Notes: generated from the letters alone by a model not told the origin. Shown: positions 26,918-37,170, numbered from the stretch's first letter. The stretch is 64,000 nt of DNA from Physella acuta (GCF_028476545.1 NW_026732021.1:806001-870000); one strand, 5' to 3'. Made by a program: numbers and translations.

Positions 26918-27140
26918 ATTGGCGCTGCGAGCAGGGTGAATTCAACTAGACTTGCCGTTTAAGGCACCTATAGTCAACCTTGTGCATAACTGTGTTTAGT
27001 GTGTGTGTGAATTCGGACATTCAGGAACTGGGAAAATTGAGGAACGAGGAAAAATTTTTCATACACACACGGTAAGAAACGTCTTTTTTTATTTTGAAGG
27101 AAATAAATAAAAGGGAAAACTGAAATCAGAATCGAGGAAA

Positions 27141-30100
27141 TTGAAAAGAACAGAGATGAGACACCTTTCATTATCATTCTGGCTTGGTGTCACATGCTCT
27201 TTTGCTGCTGCAAGCATGTGGCTCAGTATACCCCTAGTTGTAGCACCAACCACCCTGGGGACAGCTATGGGGCTGACCACCAGCATCCAGATAATTGTCA
27301 TTGGTATCTCCAACTGGGTTGTTGGACAAATACTGGGCAAAGATGGCAACCAAGAGATGGATGTAACTCTTGGACACTGGAAATGTGTCATGATCTCCCT
27401 TTTGGGCAACACTATCTGCTGCATAGCTGCAACATTTTTCCTTGGTGTGAGTGGCAGACGCGGGAGTGATATTTTAGATATCGGAAAGGAACAAAAACTC
27501 CTGCTGGCCCAACAATCTGAGTCAGATAAGATAGGCAACGGTAAAGATGACCCTTTGCCTCCAGATGGACCAGGACAAAATGTGGACAAAAAGCCGATCC
27601 ATATTGTGGTCCTGCCCAGTGAGTCCCACATTAACAAATTTTACGGGGACGGCGATCCAACGTTAACCAACAGGTTCAGTGAAGAGGTCAAAGCGGCCTG
27701 GGCCTCGAGAGGCATGTCACCAGAGGAAAGATTAAGACTGCTGATGGGAAGTATAGGAGAGACGGTCAGGGCAGAGGTAAAATGCCACGATAAAACCACC
27801 CAATCAGATCCAGATAAGGTGCTGGATCTGATTATGGAGACCTTTGGGGAGAGACGGTCGGGATCGCAACTGCTATCAGGGTTCGTAGGCTTAAGGCAGA
27901 GAATGGCGGAGAGTGTGATGGAGTACTCACATCGGATGAACAGGGCCTTTGATTCGGTAAAGGGCAAAACACCTGACATTGATGTACGCCTACTGAGGGA
28001 CCATTTCATCGAGGGGCTGGCAACCCCGATCTTAAGGAGAGAGTTGAAAGAGGAGGTCCACAAAGACCCGCAGTTGACCTTCCTTCAGGTCAGGAACTCA
28101 GCGATCCGCAGGTCCGAGGATGAGGACCAATCGAACTGTTCGGTGGACAAAGTCTCTGTGCCTGAACAGAGACAATCCCCACCCATAGGGGCCGACACGA
28201 TGGAGACCATGATGGCTCAACTGTTGGCCCACCTAGTTAAGGTTGACCAACGATTGGAGAGGTTAGAAAGCAGGTCAACAGCTGAGAATCAGGGCAAAAA
28301 CGGGACAAAACAGAGACAGGTTGGACAGCCGCGACCTGCCGCTCCATCACTCCAATGGACGGCCGATGGTCGACCAATTTGCCTGTCCCGCTCACAACCC
28401 GGACATATGGCACAACACTGTCCGGTGAAACGATCGCTCTCTGTAGGGCAGGTCAAGGCTACAGAGCGGCGAGGTAATGACTTAGTAAACAAAAGGACAC
28501 AGAAACACAGTAAGGAGAAAAAGAAAGGTAAAACACAACTAATGGAAAAAATGAACTGTGAAATGAACTGGGATGTTGAAAAGTTTCAAGTGAACAATTT
28601 GTTGGTAGAGAAAAATGATGATAAGAAGGGAATTGGTAGACTTAAGAATGAGATCTCAATGTTAACCAGGAAACTGGATAGGAAAAGTTCATGCAAATCA
28701 AAAGCACAGGAGAAATGTTCATCTTTAAAGTGTCTGTTATCGGAAGAAGTAAATAAAAATATTAGACAACAGAACAGGGTTGGCAAACTAGAAGGAATGA
28801 AAGAGTCTCAAACAAGACTTGAAGAGAAATTATCCGATATTGAAAAAGAACTTCAAATTACAGCAAGGCTGGGATCCATCGAACAGCGATGGGCAGCAGA
28901 ATTGGCACTCGTTGACCTAGAGAGAAAACATCGCCCGGGGCGGTCCAATGGCAATGCGGACGCCTTATCAAGGAATCCTTACGAGAGACCGGGCGATGAG
29001 GAAGAAACGCTGACAGGAATATGTGAGGTCAGATCGTCAACAGATATCCCTCATGGGGTACAAGTGATGCAAAACGGGCAGACCGGGGTGGAGCACATAT
29101 CCACGGAACCCGAACATATGGACAGTAGTGATTTTAATTGCCTTAATCACCAAAAGATAAGAGATGCCCAGAGAACGGATAGTGGCTTACAACCGCTATT
29201 GAAACACGTCCAGGAACAAAAATTCCCAGGAAGGAGGGAAAGAGAACAATTTGGTCGAGAAACAAAGAAAATACTGAGTCAGTGGAACCGTCTCAGTATA
29301 AAGGATGGTGTTCTCATGCGGAGAATTCATGACCAAATTGATGGCACAATACACCAGGTGGTGGTGCCGGGACAGTTAAGAGAAGAAGTGCTAAGGTTGG
29401 CACATGACAGGGCAGGACACCAGGGGCAGGACAGAACCCACAAAATATTACGACGGAGGTGTTACTGGCCCAATATGGAAATGGAGGTCAAACGCCATTG
29501 TGAGGCTTGTGTGAGGTGTCAGCATGCGAAAATGCCAGTTGTCAAAATGAGACAGCCATCAGGACACCTACTAGCGACAAAACCACTAGAGATTGTGGCT
29601 ATGGACTTTACGTCGTTGGAGCAATCATCGGATGGGACGGAACATGTGTTGGTAATGACTGATGTATTCACCAAATGGACTGTGGCGGTGCCCACACGAG
29701 ATCAGACTGCCAAAACAGTGGCAAAGGTCTTATTACAACATTGGTTCATCAAATATGGCATACCAAGACAATTACACTCTGACCAAGGAAGGGCCTTTGA
29801 GTCAGAAGTAATTAACCAACTGTGCAACCACTACGGGATCAACAAATCTAGAACAACCACATTTAATCCGAAAGGAAACGGACAGTGCGAACGGTTCAAC
29901 CGCAGCATGCATGATTTGCTGCGTACGCTAGAACCTGAACAGAAAAAACGTTGGCCTGATTTTCTCCCAGAGTTGGTATATCTATACAACTGCACACCAC
30001 ATGCCACAACCGGCTTTTCGCCATACATGTTGCTGTTCGGACGAGAGGCTCGACTCCCTCTTGATTTGTTCCTAGGAAAAAGGGAGAGTATGACTGGCTC

Positions 30101-30776
30101 ATACACCGCACTGGAATATGTGAATGAACATATGAGAAGAATTAGAGAAATGTACAGGGTAGTACAGGAAAGACTAGAACATGAATCTCGGCGAAGGGAA
30201 CCGCCGATACAGACGAAGGACCCGCCACTCAAACTGAATGACAGGGTATTACTGCGTAGCCACCCGTTAGGCAGAAACAAAATCCACGATCTCTGGGGAC
30301 AGGAGATATGGCAAGTCGTGGAGATGCCTAAAGTAGCAGGTGGCCCCTTTAAGATAAGACCCATCGATCACGCCAAACCGGATCGGTGGGCGAATATTGC
30401 TCAATTAAAGAAATATTGGAATAGGCAAGAAGAGCAGTTACATACAGAGAAACCCAAGACAATTAGGGAACCGGAAGTTATAACGGAAATTCACATACCC
30501 ATTCCGGAACCATATCACCATCAACAGAACAACAGCGATACGCAAGGGGAGGATACCGGCAACAATGAGGATCCCGGTCCCTCCAGAAGCAGAGAGACAG
30601 TAGACCATCAGATAAGTGGTCCGCGGAGAAGTTTAAGGAACAGAAGGAATACGAAATTTTTTGTCAGCAACCATCAATTCTTTCATGGTCGCGCTGGTAT
30701 GAAAACAGACTGTTCAAAGAGCTATAGAAGTGAACTGGTGAAGGCACCAAATGGAAAGGGTGGATGTGAATTCTAG
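27141..30776 (+). CDS. Single long frame of the LTR element: host-like segment, gag-like, integrase
   Basis: 1211 codons. Roughly residues 10-115 look like the last membrane segments of a major-facilitator transporter, closest in my reading to MFSD1 (LGTAMGLTTSIQ; hydrophobic helices). Residues about 175-330 are gag-like. A zinc-knuckle-like stretch follows near residue 415-430. Residues about 470-580 are charged and coiled-coil-like, unlike typical Gypsy protein. Residues about 735-1010 are integrase: an HHCC-type zinc-binding region, a catalytic core with D, D and E around AMDFTS, SDQGRAF and GQCERF, and a GPF-type C-terminal region. The frame belongs to a defective fossil element, and I infer no host function. 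Confidence 0.8.
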   Translation: MKRTEMRHLSLSFWLGVTCSFAAASMWLSIPLVVAPTTLGTAMGLTTSIQIIVIGISNWVVGQILGKDGNQEMDVTLGHWKCVMISLLGNTICCIAATFFLGVSGRRGSDILDIGKEQKLLLAQQSESDKIGNGKDDPLPPDGPGQNVDKKPIHIVVLPSESHINKFYGDGDPTLTNRFSEEVKAAWASRGMSPEERLRLLMGSIGETVRAEVKCHDKTTQSDPDKVLDLIMETFGERRSGSQLLSGFVGLRQRMAESVMEYSHRMNRAFDSVKGKTPDIDVRLLRDHFIEGLATPILRRELKEEVHKDPQLTFLQVRNSAIRRSEDEDQSNCSVDKVSVPEQRQSPPIGADTMETMMAQLLAHLVKVDQRLERLESRSTAENQGKNGTKQRQVGQPRPAAPSLQWTADGRPICLSRSQPGHMAQHCPVKRSLSVGQVKATERRGNDLVNKRTQKHSKEKKKGKTQLMEKMNCEMNWDVEKFQVNNLLVEKNDDKKGIGRLKNEISMLTRKLDRKSSCKSKAQEKCSSLKCLLSEEVNKNIRQQNRVGKLEGMKESQTRLEEKLSDIEKELQITARLGSIEQRWAAELALVDLERKHRPGRSNGNADALSRNPYERPGDEEETLTGICEVRSSTDIPHGVQVMQNGQTGVEHISTEPEHMDSSDFNCLNHQKIRDAQRTDSGLQPLLKHVQEQKFPGRREREQFGRETKKILSQWNRLSIKDGVLMRRIHDQIDGTIHQVVVPGQLREEVLRLAHDRAGHQGQDRTHKILRRRCYWPNMEMEVKRHCEACVRCQHAKMPVVKMRQPSGHLLATKPLEIVAMDFTSLEQSSDGTEHVLVMTDVFTKWTVAVPTRDQTAKTVAKVLLQHWFIKYGIPRQLHSDQGRAFESEVINQLCNHYGINKSRTTTFNPKGNGQCERFNRSMHDLLRTLEPEQKKRWPDFLPELVYLYNCTPHATTGFSPYMLLFGREARLPLDLFLGKRESMTGSYTALEYVNEHMRRIREMYRVVQERLEHESRRREPPIQTKDPPLKLNDRVLLRSHPLGRNKIHDLWGQEIWQVVEMPKVAGGPFKIRPIDHAKPDRWANIAQLKKYWNRQEEQLHTEKPKTIREPEVITEIHIPIPEPYHHQQNNSDTQGEDTGNNEDPGPSRSRETVDHQISGPRRSLRNRRNTKFFVSNHQFFHGRAGMKTDCSKSYRSELVKAPNGKGGCEF

Positions 30777-30980
30777 AACTGTTTTGTGTCTCAGGAAGAT
30801 GATGTAGACACAGTTGATATGTGAAATAGGTAGAACTGTCAATCGTATACGAATGGAACGTCGTGGACAGTGAGTAGAACAATAGATTTTTTTTTTTTAC
30901 GACTGTGCGATTGACTTTGGAGGAGTGCACCTGCCAGGCGTTGTTTGTGGTTGAAAACACACAAAAAAAGCAGGGGTGGA

Positions 30981-31745
30981 TGTAACTGGGGTAGGCCTAA
31001 CTACCAGTTACAAATGATAACGAACGAGAAGCCGAGACCCAGTGTTGGTCTGATGCAACCGATAACAGGTGGCTTATTGGGTCGGGCTGATAACAACCTC
31101 AAAGCCGGCGCGTGCTATTTTGGGAAACGGTATTCAGACGGCCTGTCGGCTTTGATGGATAGGACGCAGATGTTATTTTACGGTCTGTACGTTTGAACTA
31201 CGCAACTGGTGGTCGGAGATCGAGTACAAGTATCGATTACGGAGGAATACAAGTACGGAGACGAGTACGGATACAAGGCATAAATAGGAGGGCACGGCAG
31301 GACTCGTTCTCTCTCTTCCCGTTTCAGCGAGCTCTCTTCCATCTTCATCGCTCGCTTAGATCAGTCAGTCTGTGTGACTATGTCAAGTCGGTTATAGAAC
31401 GGGTTAGCCGTATTGTGTTAAGGAGGATTATAGACATGTGGATTCAGTTATATAAAGCCTAGTGAAGGACTGTTAGGGGTCAGTTGATTCAGACTATTAT
31501 TGAGAAGCATTCCTGTTGATTTATTGTGTTATTATGAAGCATTTCTTGATTCATGTAATAAAGGATCAATAGCGAACCTGCATCTTGAGTATCTATACTG
31601 TGGTCAATGTTGTCTAGAATGAGTGGTTAAACTCGTTAACACGTGGCACTACAGGCAATTAGGTCTCATTACATGTGGCGTTGCGAGCATGGTAACTGTT
31701 GGCTCGTTACAATTGGCGTTGTCGGCAGGATAAATGTTCGCTCGT

Positions 31746-31749
<4 letters not shown>
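30981..31749 (+). repeat. 3' LTR
   Basis: A 769-bp copy of the 5' LTR at a constant offset of 4832 bases, with no differences seen on direct reading. AATAAA is at 31557-31562. It is followed directly by a (TA)n tract (about 31750-31802). Confidence 0.92.
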
Positions 31750-31802
<53 letters not shown>

Positions 31803-31804
<2 letters not shown>

Positions 31805-32840
31805 TAGCCGTCCCGGCCAGGCCCTGCTCTGGCTTCTGTGAAAAACCTTTCTGTTAAAGACCATTACCTGTGTGTTTAGTAATCATCATAAACCCGGCAT
31901 TGCTCACCCAAACCACGACCAACCAAAACCAAAACAACAAAACGCAAACATAACGCTAACACAATTACAAATACAAACGAAAACAAAAACCTAGCAACAA
32001 CCACAACCACAAACACCAATACAAACACAAAGAAAAAACAAACGAAAACGAAAACCTAACAACAAACCCAACCACAAACACCAATACCAAAAAAAACAAC
32101 GAAAAAGCAAACGAAAACAAACCAAATCCAAACGCAAAACCAACCAAAAACACAAATACAAACCCAAACAAAAAAAACACAAACAAAAACGAAAAAAGAA
32201 AGAACAAAAACGAACCAAATCAAAACGCAACCAATAACGCAAACCCACCTAAACACAAAGAAAACACTAACGCGAACATAAACGCCCGGGGCAGAATCGC
32301 CTGTTTTAGCTTAATGAACGACTATAGTACCCCAACTTATTCATAGTTTTTGCACTCACTTAAACGAACGCGCCTGTTTCAATGTAACGAACAATTATAA
32401 TACTCCAAGCTTATCCGTAAAATACCTACAACATTTACACTTGATCAATCCCCGCTAATTATGTAATTATTTTTTTCCCAACACCAAAACAAAGTAATTA
32501 AAAAGTAAATGCTTTTCAACTAATGCAATGGTTTTATCAAGGGAAGTAATTGTGTTTTGCCTAATTTATCAAAGGGAAGTAAGCGCTATAGGACTAAATA
32601 AAGACATAATTAGAATTTTTGTAAAAGATGATATTTTTTTTAAAACTTGTGTTTACTGAACATGCCGACAATTATTACTATAATTTGAAAAATGAAAACT
32701 ATTTCCCAACACTTTTAATAGTTATTTTTTAACTCATAAATTTAGACAAACGCGCACGATAATTTTCTAACACTTAAATCCATCCATAACCAGCGACAAA
32801 CAAACATATGCGTTACAGAATTGAGCTTTATATATTAGAT
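31803..32840. repeat. Large interspersed repeat of the ACTAGC type
   Basis: It starts ACTAGCCGTCCCGGCC after a (TA)n tract and ends TATATTAGAT. The copy at 37368-38342 starts ACTAGCGTGACC and ends ATATATAGAT. Both contain variants of a CGCCTG..TTCAATGTA..GAACGACTATA motif. I do not recognise a protein or an established class; a non-autonomous retroelement is one possibility. Confidence 0.6.
31900..32280. repeat. Strongly strand-asymmetric A/C-rich tract
   Basis: For about 380 bases the + strand is almost only A and C with few G and very few T. It is built from loose CAAACGAAAACAAAAACC-like and CAACCACAAACACCAATAC-like units. The reverse strand is open for about 80 codons in several frames because of this bias, reading F/V/L/G-rich peptides that I reject as genes. 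Confidence 0.85.
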
Positions 32841-33010
32841 ATATATATATTTATAAAGTATGAGGGGTGCAAATCGAAAGTTTGAGGGGGTGCAAATCAA
32901 AAGTCTGAGGGGGGGGGGGGGGTGCAAATGGAAAGTTTGTCCCCGGGTAAAAATTGGAAACACCCCCCCCCCACCCTTGAGACGATCCTGGCTACGCCAC
33001 TGATGTGAAG

Positions 33011-33339
33011 TATTTTTTACAGAGATTAAAACATCCTAAAAATAGCTGCCAGAGTTAATTGTCAAGGGGAAAAAAAAAAGATAAAGATTCCACAATACTA
33101 GCGACTGTCAGCAGTACTTTTATGTGAAATGCGGCGCAGTGGGATGGCACCTCGGGATATAGACATGATTTTTAATCCATTTTTAATTAGGCTACTTAAA
33201 CTTTTTAAAATATAATAAAATCTCGTAGAAAAAAGATTTGCGCACCAAGTGAACGCCAAACAATATGTGTATAATAGTGCGGAATATTATTAGTACTTTA
33301 TAAATTCACATTCGTTTTTTTGTGTTGAGAAATTGGAAA
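33011..33339. other. Intergenic spacer, nothing recognised
   Basis: AT-rich sequence with no gene or assignable repeat. Confidence 0.35.
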
Positions 33340-33870
33340 TAGCGTAAATTACTACTTCCGGTCAACGGAAATTACTCAAAATTTGACAGAGGGCAGAGAA
33401 TTAGATCGTTTACTTACATGTGAAATTTCATTTATCTATCTTTGCTTTTGAAAAACCAAAAGTAGAATAAGTTCCACTTCCGGTTACTGGGAATCGCTGA
33501 AAAGTTGATACAGAACTACAAATTCGATATAATAATTGTATATGAAATTTCATCAATCTAGCTGTAATGGTACTCAAGTTATCGTTTTCACACACACACA
33601 CACACAGATACACACACAGACACAGACGTACGGACAAGATTGCAAAGCTATCTTTTTCCGAATCAGGGAGGTGTCAAACGTCGAGATTTGCAAACATCTC
33701 GATTTTTTTTTGAGCGCGATTACAAAACTTTCTCTATATACTTCGTAAACGAGAAAGTAAAAAAGCAAAGCAGGGTAAAATCGGAGTCAACGGCCCATAT
33801 GGCGCATAACAAGTTGACACATAATATTAATAATACTTAATTGTATTTGAGGGAATCCCTTCCAACATTA
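33340..33870 (+). repeat. Interspersed repeat with a (CA)n core and hairpin end
   Basis: It contains two ACTTCCGGT words, ATGAAATTTCATCAATCTAG, a CA/GA tract, TTTTTCCGAATCAGGGAGGT, and an inverted repeat ACTTTCTC...GAGAAAGT at about 33729-33761. The right flank GTCAA..GGCGCATAAC..GTTGACAC is present in inverse orientation at about 38543-38605. Confidence 0.6.
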
Positions 33871-34406
33871 AAAATTAAGTAGGGGGTTTCTATTGTCGCT
33901 GGCCCTTTTGGCGAGGTCGATTTGACGGGGCCATTTAGTCACAGGCCGTTACAACGCCGCACGTTTTCGTCTACCTTGGAACCAAACAAAAACTACAAAA
34001 TTGATTCGCCAGAAACGTTATCTTAAAGCTGTTATTAATTTAGGCTACCGTCGACTTGAATCAACACATTTATATAAAAAAAAGAAAAACTTCCAGAAAA
34101 GGTTGTACCTCGCTTAAATATGGCAAAACAAGACGGAGCTGCTAAAACTTGGTGATTCTGACGTTTAGATTAACAGAAATCAATAAGCGATTATTGGTTG
34201 AAAATGCCATTAAATGTCGCACCCGAAGACAGCGCAGTTATAGATTCTATACCCAGCTTTGTTGCAGTTACGATGTGAGAGGTAACAGGCGGTACATCAC
34301 TAAACAAGCGGTGGTATGGTTGGGTGAGGGTGGGTGGGGGTGGAGGAGGTGTTTACAGTTCAGTTGAGAAATAACGCCCAAATAGGTTTGCAGACATGCT
34401 TAGATT
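33871..34406. other. Intergenic spacer, nothing recognised
   Basis: No credible gene. The short open frame at 34149-34367 has no recognisable domain. Confidence 0.35.
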
Positions 34407-34622
34407 CAGGGCGTAGCAAGGGGGGGGGTGCGGACCGCACTGGGTGACACCATTTAGGGGGGTGACACCAAGGCAAAAAAATAGCAAAATATAGAGAGAA
34501 AAACTTGAGGGGGGGTGCAAATAGAAAACTTGAAAGTTTGTCCTCGGGAAGGGTAGCAACCCCTCTGGGGGTGACATCATTAAGTGCCGCACCGGGTGAC
34601 ACCCGACCTCGCTACGCCACTG
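34407..34622. mobile_element. hAT-type MITE with perfect 8-bp target duplication
   Basis: The ends are CAGGGCGTAGCAAGG and CTCGCTACGCCACTG, inverted with two mismatches. CTTAGATT flanks both sides (34399-34406 and 34623-34630). The 216-bp interior has TGACACC words, poly-G and a GTGCAAATAGAAA..GAAAGTTTG core shared with the 39063 copy. It is non-coding. Confidence 0.88.
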
Positions 34623-34630
34623 CTTAGATT

Positions 34631-35232
34631 ATAAACGCATTTAACATCTCGAGGCAAGTGTAGGGCTGGAAGCCCCAGAGGAAAAGAAAAGTTGCCCGGA
34701 TCCTGGAGAAGGACAGTGGAAAGAACAAGGACTGCTGTGCTTACGCTGATTTACGTAAAGATAGCTGCCCAAATCAAAGTCGGGTGGAGAGGTGTGGCTG
34801 CAACCATTTTCTCCTCGGGGCTTCAAATGAATAAGTAAAGTCAAGTTACTTTTGTTACCTAATTATAACTAGGCCTAAATAGTTAACCTAGTTAGCAGAC
34901 ATTTTTCAGACTGCACGTTTTAATCCCAATTTTAGTAGCGATTTAAAGCTATTTTTTTGCCAAAAATAAAACCCACAGAAAATTTTAACCTTTAAAAAAT
35001 CCAAGCGCGATTAGTATATTGAAGTCTGGTATTTAATTTAATGTCGTTTTTATGTGTTTTTTTTAAATTACATTTCAGGGGTCATCAACAAGGCTTAACG
35101 CTTAAAAAAAATTGTTTTTACCTTCCCTTCCGTCACACATCGTTTAAAAAAGCCAGACCCATTCACTAAAATGTCACACAGCCTTCACCCCCCCCCCCCC
35201 CAATCCCCAGCCCTCCCAAAAGAAAGAATGCA
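34631..35232. other. Intergenic spacer, nothing recognised
   Basis: AT-rich sequence with one poly-C run near 35190. No gene is visible. Confidence 0.35.
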
Positions 35233-35240
35233 CTTTAATT

Positions 35241-35943
35241 TTTTAGCGCAATTTCCTTACAGGAATTGCGATTATTAACTCGTCATTTCCGTATGGATGG
35301 ATGGATGGATGTGCGCAGCTTTGAGCCGTATCTCCTCCTCAACGAAGCAATATCGAGGACTAGTTCCAAAAGCAAATATGTTAAGCAAGTTCCGATGATG
35401 AACATTGGCCAAAAAAATTCCGGAATTCCTTCCTGGATTTCCCGGAAAAGCCAAAAAACCTCGAAAAAATGCTGTTTTTAACCCATATCTCGGCAACCAG
35501 ACCACTTAGCGACTTGAAACGTTTACCAATCGATTTCTGCCATAATTTACAACAATATTGCCGAAGAAAGTTTTCAAAAATATCCTTTCGTTCGGTCACA
35601 AAAAATTAATTTCTTCTAATTTGTATTGGCTAAGATTTCTAAGAATATACAAATATTTCTAGAAGAAGCGAAGCGGTGAAGTTCCAAACCAAGCACACCG
35701 GCTGAGGCAGTCGCTAGTGAGAGGTAACGTCTACTTGTAACACGCTGCCATTGGCCAGACTCGCGCAGATCTCGCGAGGGGGCGGGGACTAGCTCTGCTC
35801 GTCTGGTTTAAACTGAGCATCTTGTAGGTTTTTAGCGCAAAGCGCTGAGGTTCGAAAGGATTTTACCATAGCGAATGAGCGGAGGTTCGAAAGGATTTTT
35901 ACGTAGGTCTGTGAATTCTAAAAAATTAATTAAGGAAATTGCG
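35241..35943. mobile_element. Unclassified DNA transposon with 14-bp inverted ends
   Basis: GCGCAATTTCCTTA (35246-35259) is perfectly inverted at 35931-35944. The 8-mer CTTTAATT lies outside on both sides (35233-35240 and 35944-35951), although its right copy overlaps the last terminal base, so the exact boundary is uncertain. The interior is about 0.7 kb and GC-richer than its surroundings. It contains a GAGGTTCGAAAGGATTTT word twice and no transposase. Confidence 0.65.
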
Positions 35944-35989
35944 CTTTAATTGTCACTAGACTTTTTATTAACTTGTTTTTTTTAAATAT

Positions 35990-36240
35990 CGATAAATCCT
36001 TTCTAAAATATTGACTGAGCTCAGCATAGTGTATATTAATCAGTTTCTATTGCAATTTACAAAAAAAAAAAAAAAGTTTAAAAAAACGCGAAATAACAGC
36101 TAAAATTCAATTTCTAACATTACTTTTTTTAAATGAAAAAAGTGTGACGTCACACCATCTGGCTACCCATCTCCCCCACAAAATTACGGGTCCGTCTCTC
36201 CACTTCGAGTAGGGCGTCATTTATGGACGATAAATGTGCT
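35990..36240. repeat. Unclassified interspersed repeat fragment
   Basis: GCAATTTACAAAAA..CGAAATAACAGCTAAA..TAACATTACTTTTTTTAAA matches 23.62-23.72 kb. A TGACGTCA..GGCGTCATTTATGGACGAT stretch resembles 55.38-55.41 kb inside KDM5 intron 4. Confidence 0.55.
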
Positions 36241-37167
36241 TCTCCGAAGAGATGCTTGAAAGAAACTCTGCGAGCAGTCGATCGAGTGATTTTTTTTTTA
36301 CTTCGAGTTACGAGCACAATTTGAGATGAGAGGAACCGGACCTGAGGGTTCTACAGCTTATGTAAATAATGAACACCCCAAAAAGTTGCAACGGACCATA
36401 CATAACACTTATCTTCCGTATTTCCGCAACATTCTGAAAGGGAGCAAGAAACAAACCTCTTACATATTTTCTTTCAAACAGCCTACTATGCGAAAGTGGA
36501 TAGAACTCGGTGAAAATGCCAAGACAAGTGAAAAGCAATGCAGGAAAATTAAGCGCAAGTGATAATAAAATCTAATGAAGCGGGAGTTATCTCCTCTGAA
36601 CTTTTCTTGTAAAATAAGTATATTCTTGAATATCTGTATATATAATTCTCTACGTCGCCCAACCATGCCGGACACCACCACCATGCATTCTCTACAATCT
36701 TAGAGCCGGGTCGATTTAGTGACGGCTATTAGGGGCAGATAATTTAGTTTTTAAACGATTTGAAACTACGGGGGGGGGGGGGGGGGGGGGGGGGTTAACA
36801 AGTTCTGCTGATCTTTTCATTGTCGTTGTCGTCTGTTCACTGTCGTCACGTACGGCTGCTTTCCCTAGCGGGGGGGGGGGGGGGGGTAAAGATAATCGCC
36901 CTTCACGAGCTACTGATAGTGTTTTAAAGCAAAATACTCGCAGCATCATTTGATAGTGTCGAATTCACAAATTATGAATTACTGAAAAGTAGAAAATAAA
37001 ACAACTAAATAGCGCCGTATGCTACGCCGCGGGTCGGCTCTTTATTACTGTTAAGGGTTGGTATGTCACTTTGAGTACAATATAAATATAGAGGTTTTTG
37101 ACAATGCCGCTAGCTTTTCTTTTTTGGAGAAAACACAGGTGGACATTTCTTTCAAAATTCTGAATGA
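36241..37167. other. Intergenic spacer with two long poly-G runs
   Basis: No credible gene. The open frame at 36326-36562 has no family resemblance. Poly-G runs of about 24 and 16 bases lie at about 36770 and 36871. Confidence 0.4.
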
Positions 37168-37170
37168 GAA

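Larger units (their letters stand above)
26149..31749 (+). mobile_element. Defective Ty3/Gypsy-type LTR retrotransposon
   Basis: The element is 5601 bp with two 769-bp LTRs that read identical wherever I compared them, so the insertion is recent. It sits in a (TA)n tract, which hides the target duplication. Parts in order are the 5' LTR, a primer-binding-like site, one long open frame (27141-30776), a purine-rich tract (about 30964-30980) and the 3' LTR. The frame shows a host-like membrane segment, a gag-like region, a zinc-knuckle-like region, a coiled-coil segment and an integrase. The pol set is not complete, so I treat it as a defective, non-autonomous fossil despite its young LTRs. Confidence 0.88.
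26059..33002. mobile_element. hAT-type MITE split by nested insertions
   Basis: The left terminal repeat CAGTGTCGTAGGC starts at 26059 and the right one GGCTACGCCACTG ends at 33002. The 8-mer ATGTGAAG occurs exactly outside each end (26051-26058 and 33003-33010). The two halves are therefore one insertion whose interior now holds a (TA)n tract, the LTR element at 26149-31749 and the ACTAGC-type repeat at 31803-32840. The right half (32857-33002) has the family's GTGCAAATCGAAAGTTTG units. Confidence 0.8.

Noticed and set aside
31965-32256. Hydrophobic reverse-strand frames of 66-85 codons
   Set aside because: They result from the A/C-only bias of the + strand, which removes stop codons from the other strand.
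36326-36562. 78-codon open frame with an Arg/Lys-rich end
   Set aside because: No recognisable domain, no supporting splice context, and it lies in repeat-rich intergenic DNA.
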